A DNA stretch of 64,000 bases from Candidatus Sodalis endolongispinus (GTDB lineage Bacteria; Pseudomonadota; Gammaproteobacteria; Enterobacterales; Enterobacteriaceae), in the NCBI RefSeq assembly GCF_018777395.1, contig NZ_JAFJYC010000002.1, positions 793,619 through 857,618 of the forward strand. The letters run 5' to 3'. How positions within the stretch are numbered: the first letter of the stretch is position 1; each line of letters begins with the position of its first letter. The notes beneath the pieces are model-generated. The model had not been told where the DNA came from. It worked only from the letters and a program-made list of their open reading frames with translations, and ran no database searches. The position numbers and the translations under genes were made by a program. Below, piece by piece: positions 49,466 through 58,388 of the stretch.

Positions 49466-50452
49466 CTAGCCGCCGATATAGGAAAGGTTGCGGGTGATGC
49501 AGGTATTGCCCTGATGCAAAAAATGGGTCTGTTTTTTATGCTGCAATCCGCCCGCGATACGGGTTTTCAGCGCTTCAAGCGTAGCGTCGCTGTCGAGCAA
49601 ATCGCGCAGCGGAACACCGCCGTCGCCAAACAGGCACAGGTGCAATTTTCCCAGCGACGACACGCGCAGGCGATTGCAGCTGGCGCAGAAATCTTTGGCG
49701 TAAGGCATGATAAGGCCGATTTCGCCCTGATAATCCACATGGCGAAACACCAGCGCCGAGCCATCCGTGCGCCCGCGCGGCTGGCATTGCCAGCCGCGTT
49801 GCTCCAGCCGCCGGCGAATAAGATCGCCAGAAAAGTGACGCTCACGGAACAGCGCGCTGCCGTCGCCGGTCTCCATCAGCTCGATAAAGCGCAGCTGCAG
49901 CGGTCGCGGTTTGATCCACGCCAGGAACGTATCCAGATGAACGTCGTTCACGTCGCGCAGTAGCACGGTATTGACCTTTACCTTGTCAAAACCGGCCTCG
50001 AAGGCGGCATCGATGCCGGCCATCACCTGATGGAATTTATCCTGGCCGGTAATAGCCTGAAACTGGCGGGCGTCCAGACTGTCGACGCTAACGTTCAGCG
50101 CCGTGAGCCCGGCGTCGCGCCAGGCCGCGACATCACGCGCCAGCCGATACCTGTTGGTGGTGACCGCGACGGTACGGATAGCCTGATTGGCGCGCACCGC
50201 TGCAGTGATATCGGTGAAATCCCGCCGCAGCGACGGTTCGCCGCCGGTGAGGCGGACCTTTTCTGTCCCCAGCTCGGCGAAGGCGCGGGTGACGCGGCGG
50301 ATCTCGTCCAGCGATAGAAAGCCGGTATTGCGGGTACCCTGCGGGCGATAGCCATCAGGCAGGCAGTAGTTGCAGCGGAAATTACAAACGTCCGTGACTG
50401 ACAAGCGCAGATAGTAAAATCTGCGCTCGAACGCATCGATGAGTTGTGACAC
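49466..50452 (-). CDS. moaA: MoaA GTP 3',8-cyclase, radical SAM enzyme
   Basis: First enzyme of Moco synthesis. I chose the GTG at 50452 ([16 protein letters not shown]) because it aligns with the E. coli N-terminus and has AAAGG seven bases before it. The radical-SAM cluster is CNFRCNYC and the C-terminal cluster lies in [32 protein letters not shown] and the C-terminal Tyr-Ile-Gly-Gly are present. One unusual change is TTNRYR where the family has TTNGYR. The 328-residue frame is intact. Confidence 0.95.
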   Translation of the reverse strand: MSQLIDAFERRFYYLRLSVTDVCNFRCNYCLPDGYRPQGTRNTGFLSLDEIRRVTRAFAELGTEKVRLTGGEPSLRRDFTDITAAVRANQAIRTVAVTTNRYRLARDVAAWRDAGLTALNVSVDSLDARQFQAITGQDKFHQVMAGIDAAFEAGFDKVKVNTVLLRDVNDVHLDTFLAWIKPRPLQLRFIELMETGDGSALFRERHFSGDLIRRRLEQRGWQCQPRGRTDGSALVFRHVDYQGEIGLIMPYAKDFCASCNRLRVSSLGKLHLCLFGDGGVPLRDLLDSDATLEALKTRIAGGLQHKKQTHFLHQGNTCITRNLSYIGG

Positions 50453-50467
50453 AGTAACACCTTTCCA

Positions 50468-50545
50468 AATACGGGAGATGCCGGCATTTCTACCCTGCAC
50501 CCTGGTGGCTTCGCCACGGCCAGAACCTCGTATGGCTCAAACGGG
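50468..50545 (-). ncRNA. Probable Moco riboswitch in the moaA leader
   Basis: The leader contains GGTTCTGGCC, then a GTGGC-GAA-GCCAC hairpin, CAGGGTGCAGGGTAGAAATG and GCCGGCATCTCCCG, then the GGAAAGG ribosome site. This order (capped GAA-loop hairpin, pyrimidine-rich CTCCC able to cover the ribosome site) resembles the Moco RNA motif upstream of moaA in other enterobacteria, as I remember it. In E. coli that element lowers moaA translation when cofactor is present. Confidence 0.6.
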
Positions 50546-50550
50546 CCACT

Positions 50551-50590
50551 TAGGCGTAAAGGCTAGGAGTTATGTATACCTTTACGCCTA
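50551..50590. repeat. Perfect 12-bp inverted repeat in the moaA leader
   Basis: TAGGCGTAAAGG (50551-50562) and its exact complement (50579-50590) flank 16 bases. It lies between the moaA promoter and the riboswitch on the transcribed leader. It could be an RNA hairpin or a protein site; no T run follows. Confidence 0.7.
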
Positions 50591-50622
50591 ACGGGGCGAA
50601 AAGGAATGCTTGACTATCTACT

Positions 50623-50651
50623 ATAATAGCCTTAAAGCCACGCGGTTACCA
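50623..50651 (-). promoter_or_regulatory. Candidate moaA promoter
   Basis: On the minus strand TGGTAA (50646-50651) and TATTAT (50623-50628) are separated by 17 bases. The -35 match is weak, as expected for a promoter that needs an activator, and the ModE site lies just upstream. Confidence 0.45.
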
Positions 50652-50670
50652 TGCGTACAGCGCGAAAGAC

Positions 50671-50694
50671 CGTTATATAAATTTATATATAACG
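50671..50694. promoter_or_regulatory. ModE operator upstream of moaA
   Basis: CGTTATATA, six bases, then TATATAACG: perfect 9-bp half-sites. It fits the ModE consensus TATAT-N7-TAYAT exactly. The site is about 20 bases upstream of the candidate moaA -35. ModE with molybdate activates moaA in E. coli. It also lies in front of the divergent yvcK gene. Confidence 0.8.
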
Positions 50695-50831
50695 TTGAAA
50701 TTGCGATGGTTTTCCATTTTAGTTGCCAAAAACCGCTTATCGGCGCGCGACCCGGTTCGCTTTTGCCGGCAAATACGCTATTTTATGCCACACTCAGCCT
50801 CAGACACCCGCTTCACACCATCAGGAGACCT

Positions 50832-51743
50832 ATGCGCAACAGAACGTTAGCCGATCTGGATCAGGTGGTCGCCATGGGAGGCGGCCACGGCTTGGGCCGG
50901 GTCATGTCTGCGCTATCCTTTTTGGGGTCACGACTGACGGGCATTGTGACCACCACCGATAACGGCGGCTCCTCCGGCCGCATCAGGCAATCCGAAGGCG
51001 GTATCGCCTGGGGCGATACCCGCAACTGCCTCAATCAGCTGATCGCCGAACCGAGCATCTCCTCGGCGATGTTTGAATACCGCTTCGGCGGCCATGGCGA
51101 ACTGGCGAGCCATAATCTGGGCAATTTGATGTTGAAGGCGCTGGACAATCTCAGCGTTAGGCCGCTCGAGGCCATCAACCTCATTCGCAACCTGCTTAAA
51201 GTCAATGCCAGCCTGATCCCGATGTCGGAACAACCGGTTGATTTGCAAGCCACCACGCTGGCCGGCGACACCGTGTACGGTGAAGTGGCCATTGACCGGC
51301 TGGCCAAACTGCCCGTCCAACTGACGTTGACAGCGCCGGTGACGACCACGCGCGAAGCGCTGCTGGCCATCGCCGGTGCGGATCTGATCATTATCGGCCC
51401 GGGCAGTTTTCTGACCAGCCTGATGCCTCTATTGCTGCTGGAAGATTTGACGCAGGCGTTGCGTTGCGCCCGCGCGCCGATGATTTACCTTGATAACCTG
51501 GGCCGGGAGCTCAGCGTTGCGGCGGCGAGTATGACGCTGGCGCAGAAAGTGCACATGATGGAGCAGGCCATCGGCCGGGAAAAGGTGATTGACGGGGTGG
51601 TTATCGGGCCGGCCACGGCGGCGGAAAATCTGGCGGATCGCGTCATAATACAGCGGCCGTTGGCGGCGGAGGATGAACCCCACCACCACGATCGCGCGCT
51701 GCTGCGCCAAGCGCTGGATCTGGCGCTGCAGTCCCTCGGCTGA
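50832..51743 (+). CDS. yvcK: YvcK/YbhK gluconeogenesis factor family protein
   Basis: UDP-sugar-binding protein of the CofD/YvcK fold, linked in B. subtilis to cell-wall and carbon metabolism; E. coli ybhK occupies the same place. CAGGAGACCT precedes the [68 protein letters not shown] and [18 protein letters not shown] match the family. The 303-residue frame is intact. It is divergent from moaA. Confidence 0.93.
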   Translation: MRNRTLADLDQVVAMGGGHGLGRVMSALSFLGSRLTGIVTTTDNGGSSGRIRQSEGGIAWGDTRNCLNQLIAEPSISSAMFEYRFGGHGELASHNLGNLMLKALDNLSVRPLEAINLIRNLLKVNASLIPMSEQPVDLQATTLAGDTVYGEVAIDRLAKLPVQLTLTAPVTTTREALLAIAGADLIIIGPGSFLTSLMPLLLLEDLTQALRCARAPMIYLDNLGRELSVAAASMTLAQKVHMMEQAIGREKVIDGVVIGPATAAENLADRVIIQRPLAAEDEPHHHDRALLRQALDLALQSLG

Positions 51744-51750
51744 CAGTCGA

Positions 51751-51768
51751 CGCCCGGTACGCCGGGCG
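51751..51768 (+). terminator. Hairpin right after yvcK, probable terminator
   Basis: CGCCCGG-TACG-CCGGGCG is a perfect 7-bp stem with a 4-base loop, eight bases after the yvcK stop. No T run follows, so intrinsic termination is uncertain. The rest of the spacer to 51982 is G+C rich with no gene. Confidence 0.5.
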
Positions 51769-51982
51769 CAGGCTGGCAAACGACCCTAAGAGCAACCGCC
51801 CTGGAGGGACCCCCTCAACGCCCGCCCCATGGCTCCACTCCGGGGGTTACCGCCACGGCGCCCGGCGCATGATCAACCCCCACGACGCCAAACCAAGCGC
51901 TCACAGCCACGGCGCTTAACCCTTGCCCCGCGCTAGCCTCGCCCCCACAGGGAGCGGCTGAAGCGCTGGACGCGCTGGCGGA

Positions 51983-53992
51983 TCAGGAAACGGCGATAAA
52001 TTGCTCACGCAGCGCGTGAATTTGATCGCGCACGCTGGCGGCCTCTTCAAATTCCAGATTCTGCGCATGCTGCTGCATGCGGGTTTCCAGTTCGCGGATC
52101 TTTTGCTCCAGCGCTTTCGGCGTCAAATCGCCATACTTCGCCGCCGCCTCCATCGCCTTGCGTTTTTTGTGCTTGGCGTGCACCGGCGACTGGCCCAGCT
52201 CCATGATATCGGCGATGCGCTTATTCAGCGCCTGTGGCACGATACCGTTGGCCAGATTATAGGCATGCTGTTTCTCGCGCCGGCGCTCGGTTTCCTCAAT
52301 CGCGCGCGCCATCGACGGCGTGATCTTATCGCCATACAGGATAGCTTTGCCGTTGAGGTTACGCGCCGCGCGGCCGATGGTCTGGATAAGCGACCGCTCG
52401 GAGCGTAAAAAGCCCTCTTTGTCGGCGTCCAGTATCGCCACCAGCGACACTTCTGGCATATCCAGCCCCTCACGCAGCAAGTTGATGCCGACCAGCACGT
52501 CGAATTCGCCGAGACGCAAATCGCGGATAATCTCCACCCGCTCCACGGTTTCTATGTCTGAGTGCAAGTAGCGCACCCGTTCGCCGTGCTCTTCGAGATA
52601 TTCGGTCAAATCTTCCGCCATCCGCTTGGTCAAGGTGGTGACCAGCACCCGCTCGTTTATCTGCACCCGGTGGCGTATTTCCGACAGCAGGTCGTCCACC
52701 TGGGTTCCGACCGGTCGCACCTCGATGAGCGGATCCAGCAGAGCAGTCGGCCGCACCAGCTGATCGATGACCTCATTGCCGCACATCTCCAGTTCATAGT
52801 GGCCGGGCGTCGCGGAAACATAAATGGTCTGCGGCGCCAGCGAGGCGAATTCTTCAAACTTCATCGGCCGGTTGTCCCGCGCCGACGGCAGTCGGAAACC
52901 GTATTCCACCAGTGTCTCTTTACGCGCTCGGTCGCCACGGTACATCCCGCCGATTTGCGGAATGGTGACATGGGATTCGTCCACCACCAGCAGGCCATCG
53001 GCCGGCAAATAATCAAACAGCGTCGGCGGTGGCTCGCCCGGCCCACGCCCGGACAGGTAGCGGGAGTAATTCTCGATCCCCGAGCAGTAGCCCAGTTCGT
53101 TCATCATTTCCAGATCGAAGGCGGTACGCTGGGACAGGCGCTGCTCTTCCAGCAACTTGCCAGCAGCCAGCAGCGACTGACGCCGTTCGGCCAGCTCCAC
53201 TTTGATATCCTCCATCGCCTGTAACAAACGCTCGCGCGGGGTGACGTATTGGGTCTTCGGGTAAATAGTGTAACGGGGCACTTCCTGACTGACATGACCG
53301 GTGAGTGGATCAAATAGCGACAGGCGCTCTACTTCATCGTCGAACAGCTCAACGCGTAGCGCCACTTCGTCAGACTCGGCGGGGAAAATATCAATAACTT
53401 CGCCGCGCACGCGGAAGGTGCCGCGCTGAAAAGCTTGATCGTTGCGGGTATACTGCAGCTCCGAAAGCCGGTTAACGATGCTGCGCTGAGAGACTAACAT
53501 GCCGCGCGTCAGGTGCAGCATCATCTTCAGATACGCATCAGGATCCCCCAGGCCATAGATGGCGGAAACCGACGCGACCACGATGACATCGCGTCGCTCC
53601 AGCAGCGCTTTGGTGGCGGATAAACGCATCTGCTCGATATGTTCGTTGACCGACGCATCCTTCTCGATAAAGGTATCAGAGCTGGGCACATAGGATTCCG
53701 GCTGATAATAATCGTAATAAGAGACAAAATACTCCACCGCATTATCGGGGAAAAACGTTTTCATTTCGCCGTACAGCTGTGCCGCCAGCGTTTTATTGGG
53801 CGCCAGCACCATGGTAGGACGGTTCAAGTCCGCTATCACATTTGCCACGGTAAAGGTTTTCCCTGACCCGGTCACGCCAAGCAGAGTCTGATGGGCCAGA
53901 CCATCCTCCAACCCGTCTTCCAGGCGACGAATGGCCTCCGGCTGATCGCCGGACGGTTTAAACGATGAAACCAGTTTAAATGCTTTACTCAT
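51983..53992 (-). CDS. uvrB: UvrB excinuclease ABC subunit B
   Basis: Central helicase-like subunit of nucleotide excision repair that verifies damage and positions UvrC. The 669 residues match E. coli UvrB from [20 protein letters not shown] on. Seen are Walker A (GVTGSGKT), the beta-hairpin [24 protein letters not shown] ([19 protein letters not shown]), [28 protein letters not shown] and the C-terminal UvrC-contacting UVR domain ([20 protein letters not shown]). The frame is intact. A LexA box lies upstream, so SOS control is retained. Confidence 0.98.
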   Translation of the reverse strand: MSKAFKLVSSFKPSGDQPEAIRRLEDGLEDGLAHQTLLGVTGSGKTFTVANVIADLNRPTMVLAPNKTLAAQLYGEMKTFFPDNAVEYFVSYYDYYQPESYVPSSDTFIEKDASVNEHIEQMRLSATKALLERRDVIVVASVSAIYGLGDPDAYLKMMLHLTRGMLVSQRSIVNRLSELQYTRNDQAFQRGTFRVRGEVIDIFPAESDEVALRVELFDDEVERLSLFDPLTGHVSQEVPRYTIYPKTQYVTPRERLLQAMEDIKVELAERRQSLLAAGKLLEEQRLSQRTAFDLEMMNELGYCSGIENYSRYLSGRGPGEPPPTLFDYLPADGLLVVDESHVTIPQIGGMYRGDRARKETLVEYGFRLPSARDNRPMKFEEFASLAPQTIYVSATPGHYELEMCGNEVIDQLVRPTALLDPLIEVRPVGTQVDDLLSEIRHRVQINERVLVTTLTKRMAEDLTEYLEEHGERVRYLHSDIETVERVEIIRDLRLGEFDVLVGINLLREGLDMPEVSLVAILDADKEGFLRSERSLIQTIGRAARNLNGKAILYGDKITPSMARAIEETERRREKQHAYNLANGIVPQALNKRIADIMELGQSPVHAKHKKRKAMEAAAKYGDLTPKALEQKIRELETRMQQHAQNLEFEEAASVRDQIHALREQFIAVS

Positions 53993-54076
53993 TTGTAATA
54001 ACTACCTGCTGGAAATGTGGGTGGCGGGCTACTCTATGAGTATGGGAACGCTCGGGCTATTTTACCAGTAGATAAC

Positions 54077-54096
54077 CACTGGATACAATACCAGTA
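54077..54096. promoter_or_regulatory. LexA (SOS) box of uvrB
   Basis: CACTGGATACAATACCAGTA has the CTG-N10-CAG core with symmetric ACTGG/CCAGT halves. A third CCAGT half-site lies 8 bases further (54065-54069), giving a second overlapping CCAGT-N8-ACTGG palindrome. The site is about 85-105 bases before the uvrB start, the place of the E. coli uvrB LexA box. Confidence 0.7.
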
Positions 54097-54372
54097 ATTA
54101 GACAGACTATAGCCACAAAAGTGCATCTCCAGTGAAGGGAAAATGTGTTGACTTTGAGCGGAAAAGGTGATTAACCAACAGGGGATGGGACCGCGCGCGA
54201 AGCCTCCCGATGACGAAACAGAGGCGACAGGCGCTTCGCTTACAAATTTACTTGATTTTACATAAATGGTTGTAAATACGCGAATAAAAAAAGCGTGGAG
54301 AATACAGGCAAAACGCAGCCAACCCGCGCCCGCTCTCGCACCGGAGGGTTTTTCTAAACCTAATGCACACGG

Positions 54373-54395
54373 TTATCCACAGGAATAGTGGATAA
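54373..54395. other. Inverted DnaA-box pair, candidate DARS1 locus
   Basis: A perfect DnaA box TTATCCACA (54373-54381) faces TTATCCACT on the other strand (54387-54395), forming TTATCCAC-N7-GTGGATAA. E. coli DARS1, the site that regenerates ATP-DnaA, is built of clustered DnaA boxes in the uvrB-bioD interval at 17.5 min, the same neighbourhood. A third box is not clear; the closest candidate is CGTTCCACA at about 54420. Confidence 0.6.
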
Positions 54396-54396
54396 C

Positions 54397-54854
54397 TCCT
54401 ACCGCCCCGCTTATAGCTTGCGTTCCACAAAATTGAATAACTTGAAAGAAAGATGACAAAAGGTTTTTTTAGCTATTTTTTGTCTTTATTATGGGGCTTG
54501 TTATGCCAAAAATAACTAAACCCTCCCTATCATTGTACAGGACCGTGATCTGGTAGAGGGCGGTGGCGCATCTTACTTGTGTCTTACGGGTGTTAGCGGC
54601 ACCGCTTGCACCACAACAATCACGCAAGGCACCGACAAAGTGCATTATTCCGCACTTTGTCCGGCAAAATCGCCGCGGCAAACCTTTTTTATCCTGCCAA
54701 TGGCCAGCCCGCTCAGTGCATCCTGCCGCTGATACCGCCGGTGACCACGGTTGGCCTGATAGTTGCTACAACCATTGGCCGGCACGCCGAAGTCGCTCGC
54801 ACCGGTACCCAAGGAACCGACGACGGTTATTTCACAAGGGGAGGCAGCTAGCCT
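54397..54854. other. Spacer between the DnaA-box locus and the urtE remnant
   Basis: About 460 bases without a supported gene. The first 100 bases are A+T rich with long T runs. The rest is G+C richer and may be the eroded end of a gene upstream of urtE, but no frame resembles a known Urt subunit. A GGGGAGG ribosome site stands before the urtE start. Confidence 0.4.
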
Positions 54855-55563
54855 ATGTTACGAATGCACGCGGTAAATCAGTCTTATGGCCCGAGGCAAA
54901 TTCTGCGGGACATCCATCTGGAGTTGCCCTATGGCCAATGCACTTGCCTGCTGGGACGCAAAGGCGTCGGTAAAACCACGTTAATCAATTGCATCATGGG
55001 CCATGTCCCGGTCAGCAGCGGCAGCGTCACCTGGCAGTTGCGGGGGGAAGAGGCGCAGGATCTGTTGGCGCATCCTGCCGAGGCGCGCGCATCACTTGGT
55101 ATCGGTTATGTACCGCAGGGCAGGCAGATTTTTTCGCAACTGAGCGTGGAGGAGAATCTGCACGTCGCCCTGCTGGCCGGGCGCAATCATAACCGGCAGG
55201 TACCGGAAATGGTCCATAATCTGTTTCCGTTTCTTTTCGCCAGACGGCGCGCGCGCCGGCGAGCTTACCGCCGGCCAGCAGCAACAGCTCGCCCTCGCGC
55301 GAGCGTTAATGCCGAAACCAGAGCTATTAATTCTCGATGAGCCCACCGCCGGTTTGCTGCCGGCGGCGGCACAGGAATTCGGCCACATTCTGCGGCGCAT
55401 GCAGCATGAGTTCGGGCTGACGTTGTTACTGGTGGAACAGCAATTACCCTTGGGTGTTCTCACCGGCGATCGTTATTACCTGCTGGAAGGCGGCCGCAAC
55501 GTGGACCAGGGATTGTTGGACGAGCAGGACAATGCACTGATCCAAGGCTATTTGGCGAGCTAA
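54855..55563 (+). pseudogene. urtE: UrtE-like branched-chain/urea ABC transporter ATPase, frameshift
   Basis: ATPase of the LivF/UrtE branch. MLRMHAVNQSYGPRQILRDI starts the domain, followed by LLGRKGVGKTTLINCIMGHV (Walker A), GIGYVPQGRQIFSQLSVEENL (Q-loop region characteristic of UrtE/LivF) and LFPFLF. Near 55245 the frame shifts within a CGCGCGC run. The next frame reads GELTAGQQQQLALARALMPK, ELLILDEPTAGLLP and LTLLLVEQQLPLGVL to the stop at 55561. No other urea-transport or urease gene is present nearby, so this is an isolated relic inserted between uvrB and bioD. Confidence 0.82.
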
Positions 55564-55714
55564 GACAACCCGCAACGCCACCCTGCTGCTGCCTGGCCTC
55601 AATGATAGCGCTCGCCGCCGCGCGATGGTATCGGTGGCGGAGGATGCGGATAACAGCAGCGCGCGTTTTGCTTCCCGCGACGGCACCGCCGACAGCCGGC
55701 CCAAACGGGTCTAC

Positions 55715-56401
55715 TTAATACGGGCCCTCCAAGAGTGAGAGGTCAAGATAGTCGGCCAAGGGTGCGTTTTCCGCCGCGTCAAGCCAGGGGATTTCCCCCA
55801 ACAAAGTGGCATCCAGCCGCTGTTGCAGCGCCGCCAGATAGTCCCGCGGCCGGTGGCTAACCGGCGTAGGATGATTGGCAATCCACCCAACCAACGGTAG
55901 CCACGCCTGTTGTACCGCCAGCGCCGTCAGCAGCGCATGATTAATACAGCCGAGTTTCATCCCGACCACCATAATCACCGGCAGCCGCTCGGCGACGACC
56001 CAATCGGCGTAGCTAAGCGTTTCCCTCAGTGGGGTAAACCAGCCTCCCGCCCCCTCCACCACTAGCCAGTCGGCGGCGGTTGCCACCGTCCGAAGTCCCG
56101 CCGATAACGCGGCAGCGTCGATGCGCCGGCCTTCATCGCGGCTGGCAATATGGGGCGAGGTCGGCGCAATAAACGCCAGCGGGTTGACCTGCTGATAGTC
56201 AAGCGTCACGGTGCCGTTGGCCATCAGCGCCAGCGCATCGCGGTTACGCGGCCCCTCGGGGGTCAGTTCACACCCCGAGGCTACCGGTTTTTACCCCGCG
56301 GTGCGATAGCCGGCGCGCGCGGCGGATTGCAGCAACGCGCACGCCGCCAGGGTTTTACCGATATCGGTATCGGTCCCGGTCACAAAAAAACGTTTAGTCA
56401 C
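55715..56401 (-). pseudogene. bioD: BioD dethiobiotin synthetase, nonsense codon
   Basis: ATP-dependent carboxylation enzyme, the penultimate step in biotin synthesis. The GTG at 56401 overlaps the bioC end by 8 bases. MTKRFFVTGTDTDIGKTLAA contains the P-loop. The tyrosine codon of the conserved AGYKPVASG is TAA here (56291-56293, codon 37). Beyond it the frame continues unshifted through SPHIASRDEGR, LVVEGAGGWFTPL, VVGMKLGCINHALLTA and LLGEIPWL to the stop. Only one point mutation is needed to explain loss. Confidence 0.95.
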
Positions 56402-57157
56402 GGTAGATAACCCCATAAACCACGCGATAACTCAGCGGCAGCCCCGCCGGCCGGTGCGGCCAGCTGGCCTCCAATGCCCGCAAGCGGCTGCGGCTGGTCA
56501 GTCCGGGCGTGCGGCCATCGTGAAGATAACCGGCGCCCACCCCCTTGATTTCCCGCAACAAATCGGTCAGTTGCGGGTAGTGCAAGCGATGCGGCTCGGC
56601 CAGCAGGCGATGGCGATAAGGGGCAAAGGCTGCTGCAGAAAACGGTTGATATGTACGCCGTCATCCACCTGTCCCCACGCCTGCGCCAGTTCTTCCAGCG
56701 ATCCTTGCGCCAGGGTGGATAACGCCAGCAGGCCACCGGGCCGCAGCACACGGTACAGCTCCGCCAGCGCCTGCGGCAAATCATCGCACCACTGTACCGC
56801 CAGATTACTGAATACCCTGTCCATCGATTCCGTCGCCAGCGGCAGCCGTTCGATATCGCCCACGACGTAGGCCCCCGCAGACCGTTGTTGTCGGGCATAG
56901 CCCAGCATGGCGGCGGAGAGATCAAGGGCTACCACCTGATTGCCCTGCGCTTGCCAGCGCCGGCTGAACCAGCCGGTGCCGCAGCCCGCATCGAGCAGCC
57001 GCCCTCTTGTGACTGGCCCTATCAGGTCACAAAGCCTATCGCCGCAGGCGCGCTGAAAGGCAGCGTGACGGTCGTAATGCGGTGCGGCGCGGCTGAAAAG
57101 GCGGGCGATGCCCGGCTTATGGTCCGACGGCGGATTATGCGTTTTGGTGTTGGGCAT
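56394..57157 (-). pseudogene. bioC: BioC malonyl-ACP O-methyltransferase, frameshift
   Basis: SAM methyltransferase that primes pimelate synthesis for biotin. From MPNTKTHNPPSDHKPGIARL it has LFSRAAPHYDRHAAFQRACG, the SAM loop LLDAGCGTGWFSRRW, VVALDLSAAMLGYAR and FSNLAVQWCDDLPQALAELY. Near 56636-56642 the frame shifts. The neighbouring frame continues LLAEPHRLHYPQLTDLLREI, GAGYLHDGRTPGL and PLSYRVVYGVIYRD to the stop at 56394. The start codon lies inside a 124-bp tandem duplication shared with the end of bioF. Confidence 0.93.
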
Positions 57158-57368
57158 CGGATAGCGCCTCCAGCAATGTATCAATATCGTCGGTCAGATG
57201 GGCGGCGGTGAGCGTAATACGCAGCCGTGCGCCGCCCGGTTTAAGGTCCGCCGGCAGATTATGCGTGTTGCTGATTGGCATCGGAGAGCGCCTCCAGCAG
57301 CGTATCAATATCGTCGGCCAGATGAGCGGCGGTAAGCGTAATGCGCAGCCGTGCGCCGCCCGGCGGCA
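57121..57368. repeat. 124-bp tandem duplication across the bioF-bioC junction
   Basis: 57121-57244 and 57245-57368 are about 88 percent identical copies, each starting GGTCCGNCGGCNGATTATGC. Each holds the last 30 or so codons of bioF plus the beginning of bioC. One copy now ends bioF (stop at 57259); the other supplies the bioC start and a vestigial second bioF end. Confidence 0.92.
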
Positions 57369-58388
57369 CGGTAGGCGGACGGATCGCCGTCAGCCACACG
57401 CCGCGCTCGCGCAGGCGCTGTGCCAGTTGCAGCGTGCGTAAATTATCGCCAATCACCAGCGGTTGAATGGCGGTGTCTGATGGCGACAGCGCAAATCCGA
57501 GCGCCGCGGCGCCGCGGCGGAAACTGGCGATATTGTCCCAAAGGCGTTGGCGCAGGGCGTCGCCGCGGCGCACGACGCTTAAGGCGGCGTCAATAGCCGC
57601 TATCTGCGCCGGCGGCGGCGCGGTGCTGTAAATCAAATGACGCGCGAACTGTAATAGGTATTCGGCCACCGGCGCCGCGCACAGCACCGCCGCTGACGCC
57701 CACCGCCTTGCCAAAGGTGACCACCAGCAGGTCCGGCCGGCCGGCGCCCAGGCGCAGCCGCGTCCTTCCTCGCCGACGACGCCGATACCATGGGCATCAG
57801 CCAGCCGCCGGCGGCCCGGGTTATCTCCGCCAACGCCGGCAGCGGCGCCCGATCGCCGTCCATGCTGAACACGCCTTCCGTGATAACCAAACGGTTGCCG
57901 GCGCAATCGCGACGCAACAGACGCTGCATGGCGTCGGCATCGTTGTGGGCGAAGCGCCGTAACGTCGCCGGCGAGTGCATTACCGCCTCCAGCAACGAAG
58001 CGTGGCTTAAGCGATCCGCTAAAATATGGTCGCCGAAGGCCGTTAATGCCGCCACCAACGCCTGATTGGCGGCGAAACCCGAGGTAAACAGCAGCGCACG
58101 CGGAAAGCCCAGCCAGTCGGCCAGCCGCTGATGATGCAGACTGTAACCGGTGACATGCCCCGATCCCCCTACCCCCGCCTGCGCCGCGCCCTGCTGCCAT
58201 GCCGCAATCACCTCGGGGTGGCGCGCCAATCCCAGATAGTCGTTGCTGGAGAAATTCAGGTACTGTCTATTGCCGTCGCGGATAAGGCGAGCGTTGCCGC
58301 CGCTGAGCGCCCGTCGTTCGCTGTAGGTCTGCTCCCGGCGCCGCTGCGCCAGCGCACCATCGATACGCGACATCCAGCCGTCGGCCAT
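57259..58388 (-). pseudogene. bioF: BioF 8-amino-7-oxononanoate synthase, multiple frameshifts
   Basis: PLP enzyme condensing pimeloyl-ACP with alanine. From the ATG at 58388 (overlapping the bioB stop, TAATG) it reads [54 protein letters not shown] and [15 protein letters not shown]. At AGGWLM about ten bases are missing, removing the aspartate pair that normally precedes AHGIG. A further shift lies near 57700 around the PLP-lysine segment TFGKAV. The last third ([20 protein letters not shown] and [20 protein letters not shown]) is clean. Clearly non-functional. Confidence 0.94.

Noticed and set aside
54563..54973. Possible protein-coding gene upstream of urtE
   Set aside because: Several frames are open, but none resembles a known protein and none has a ribosome site. 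Treated as spacer.
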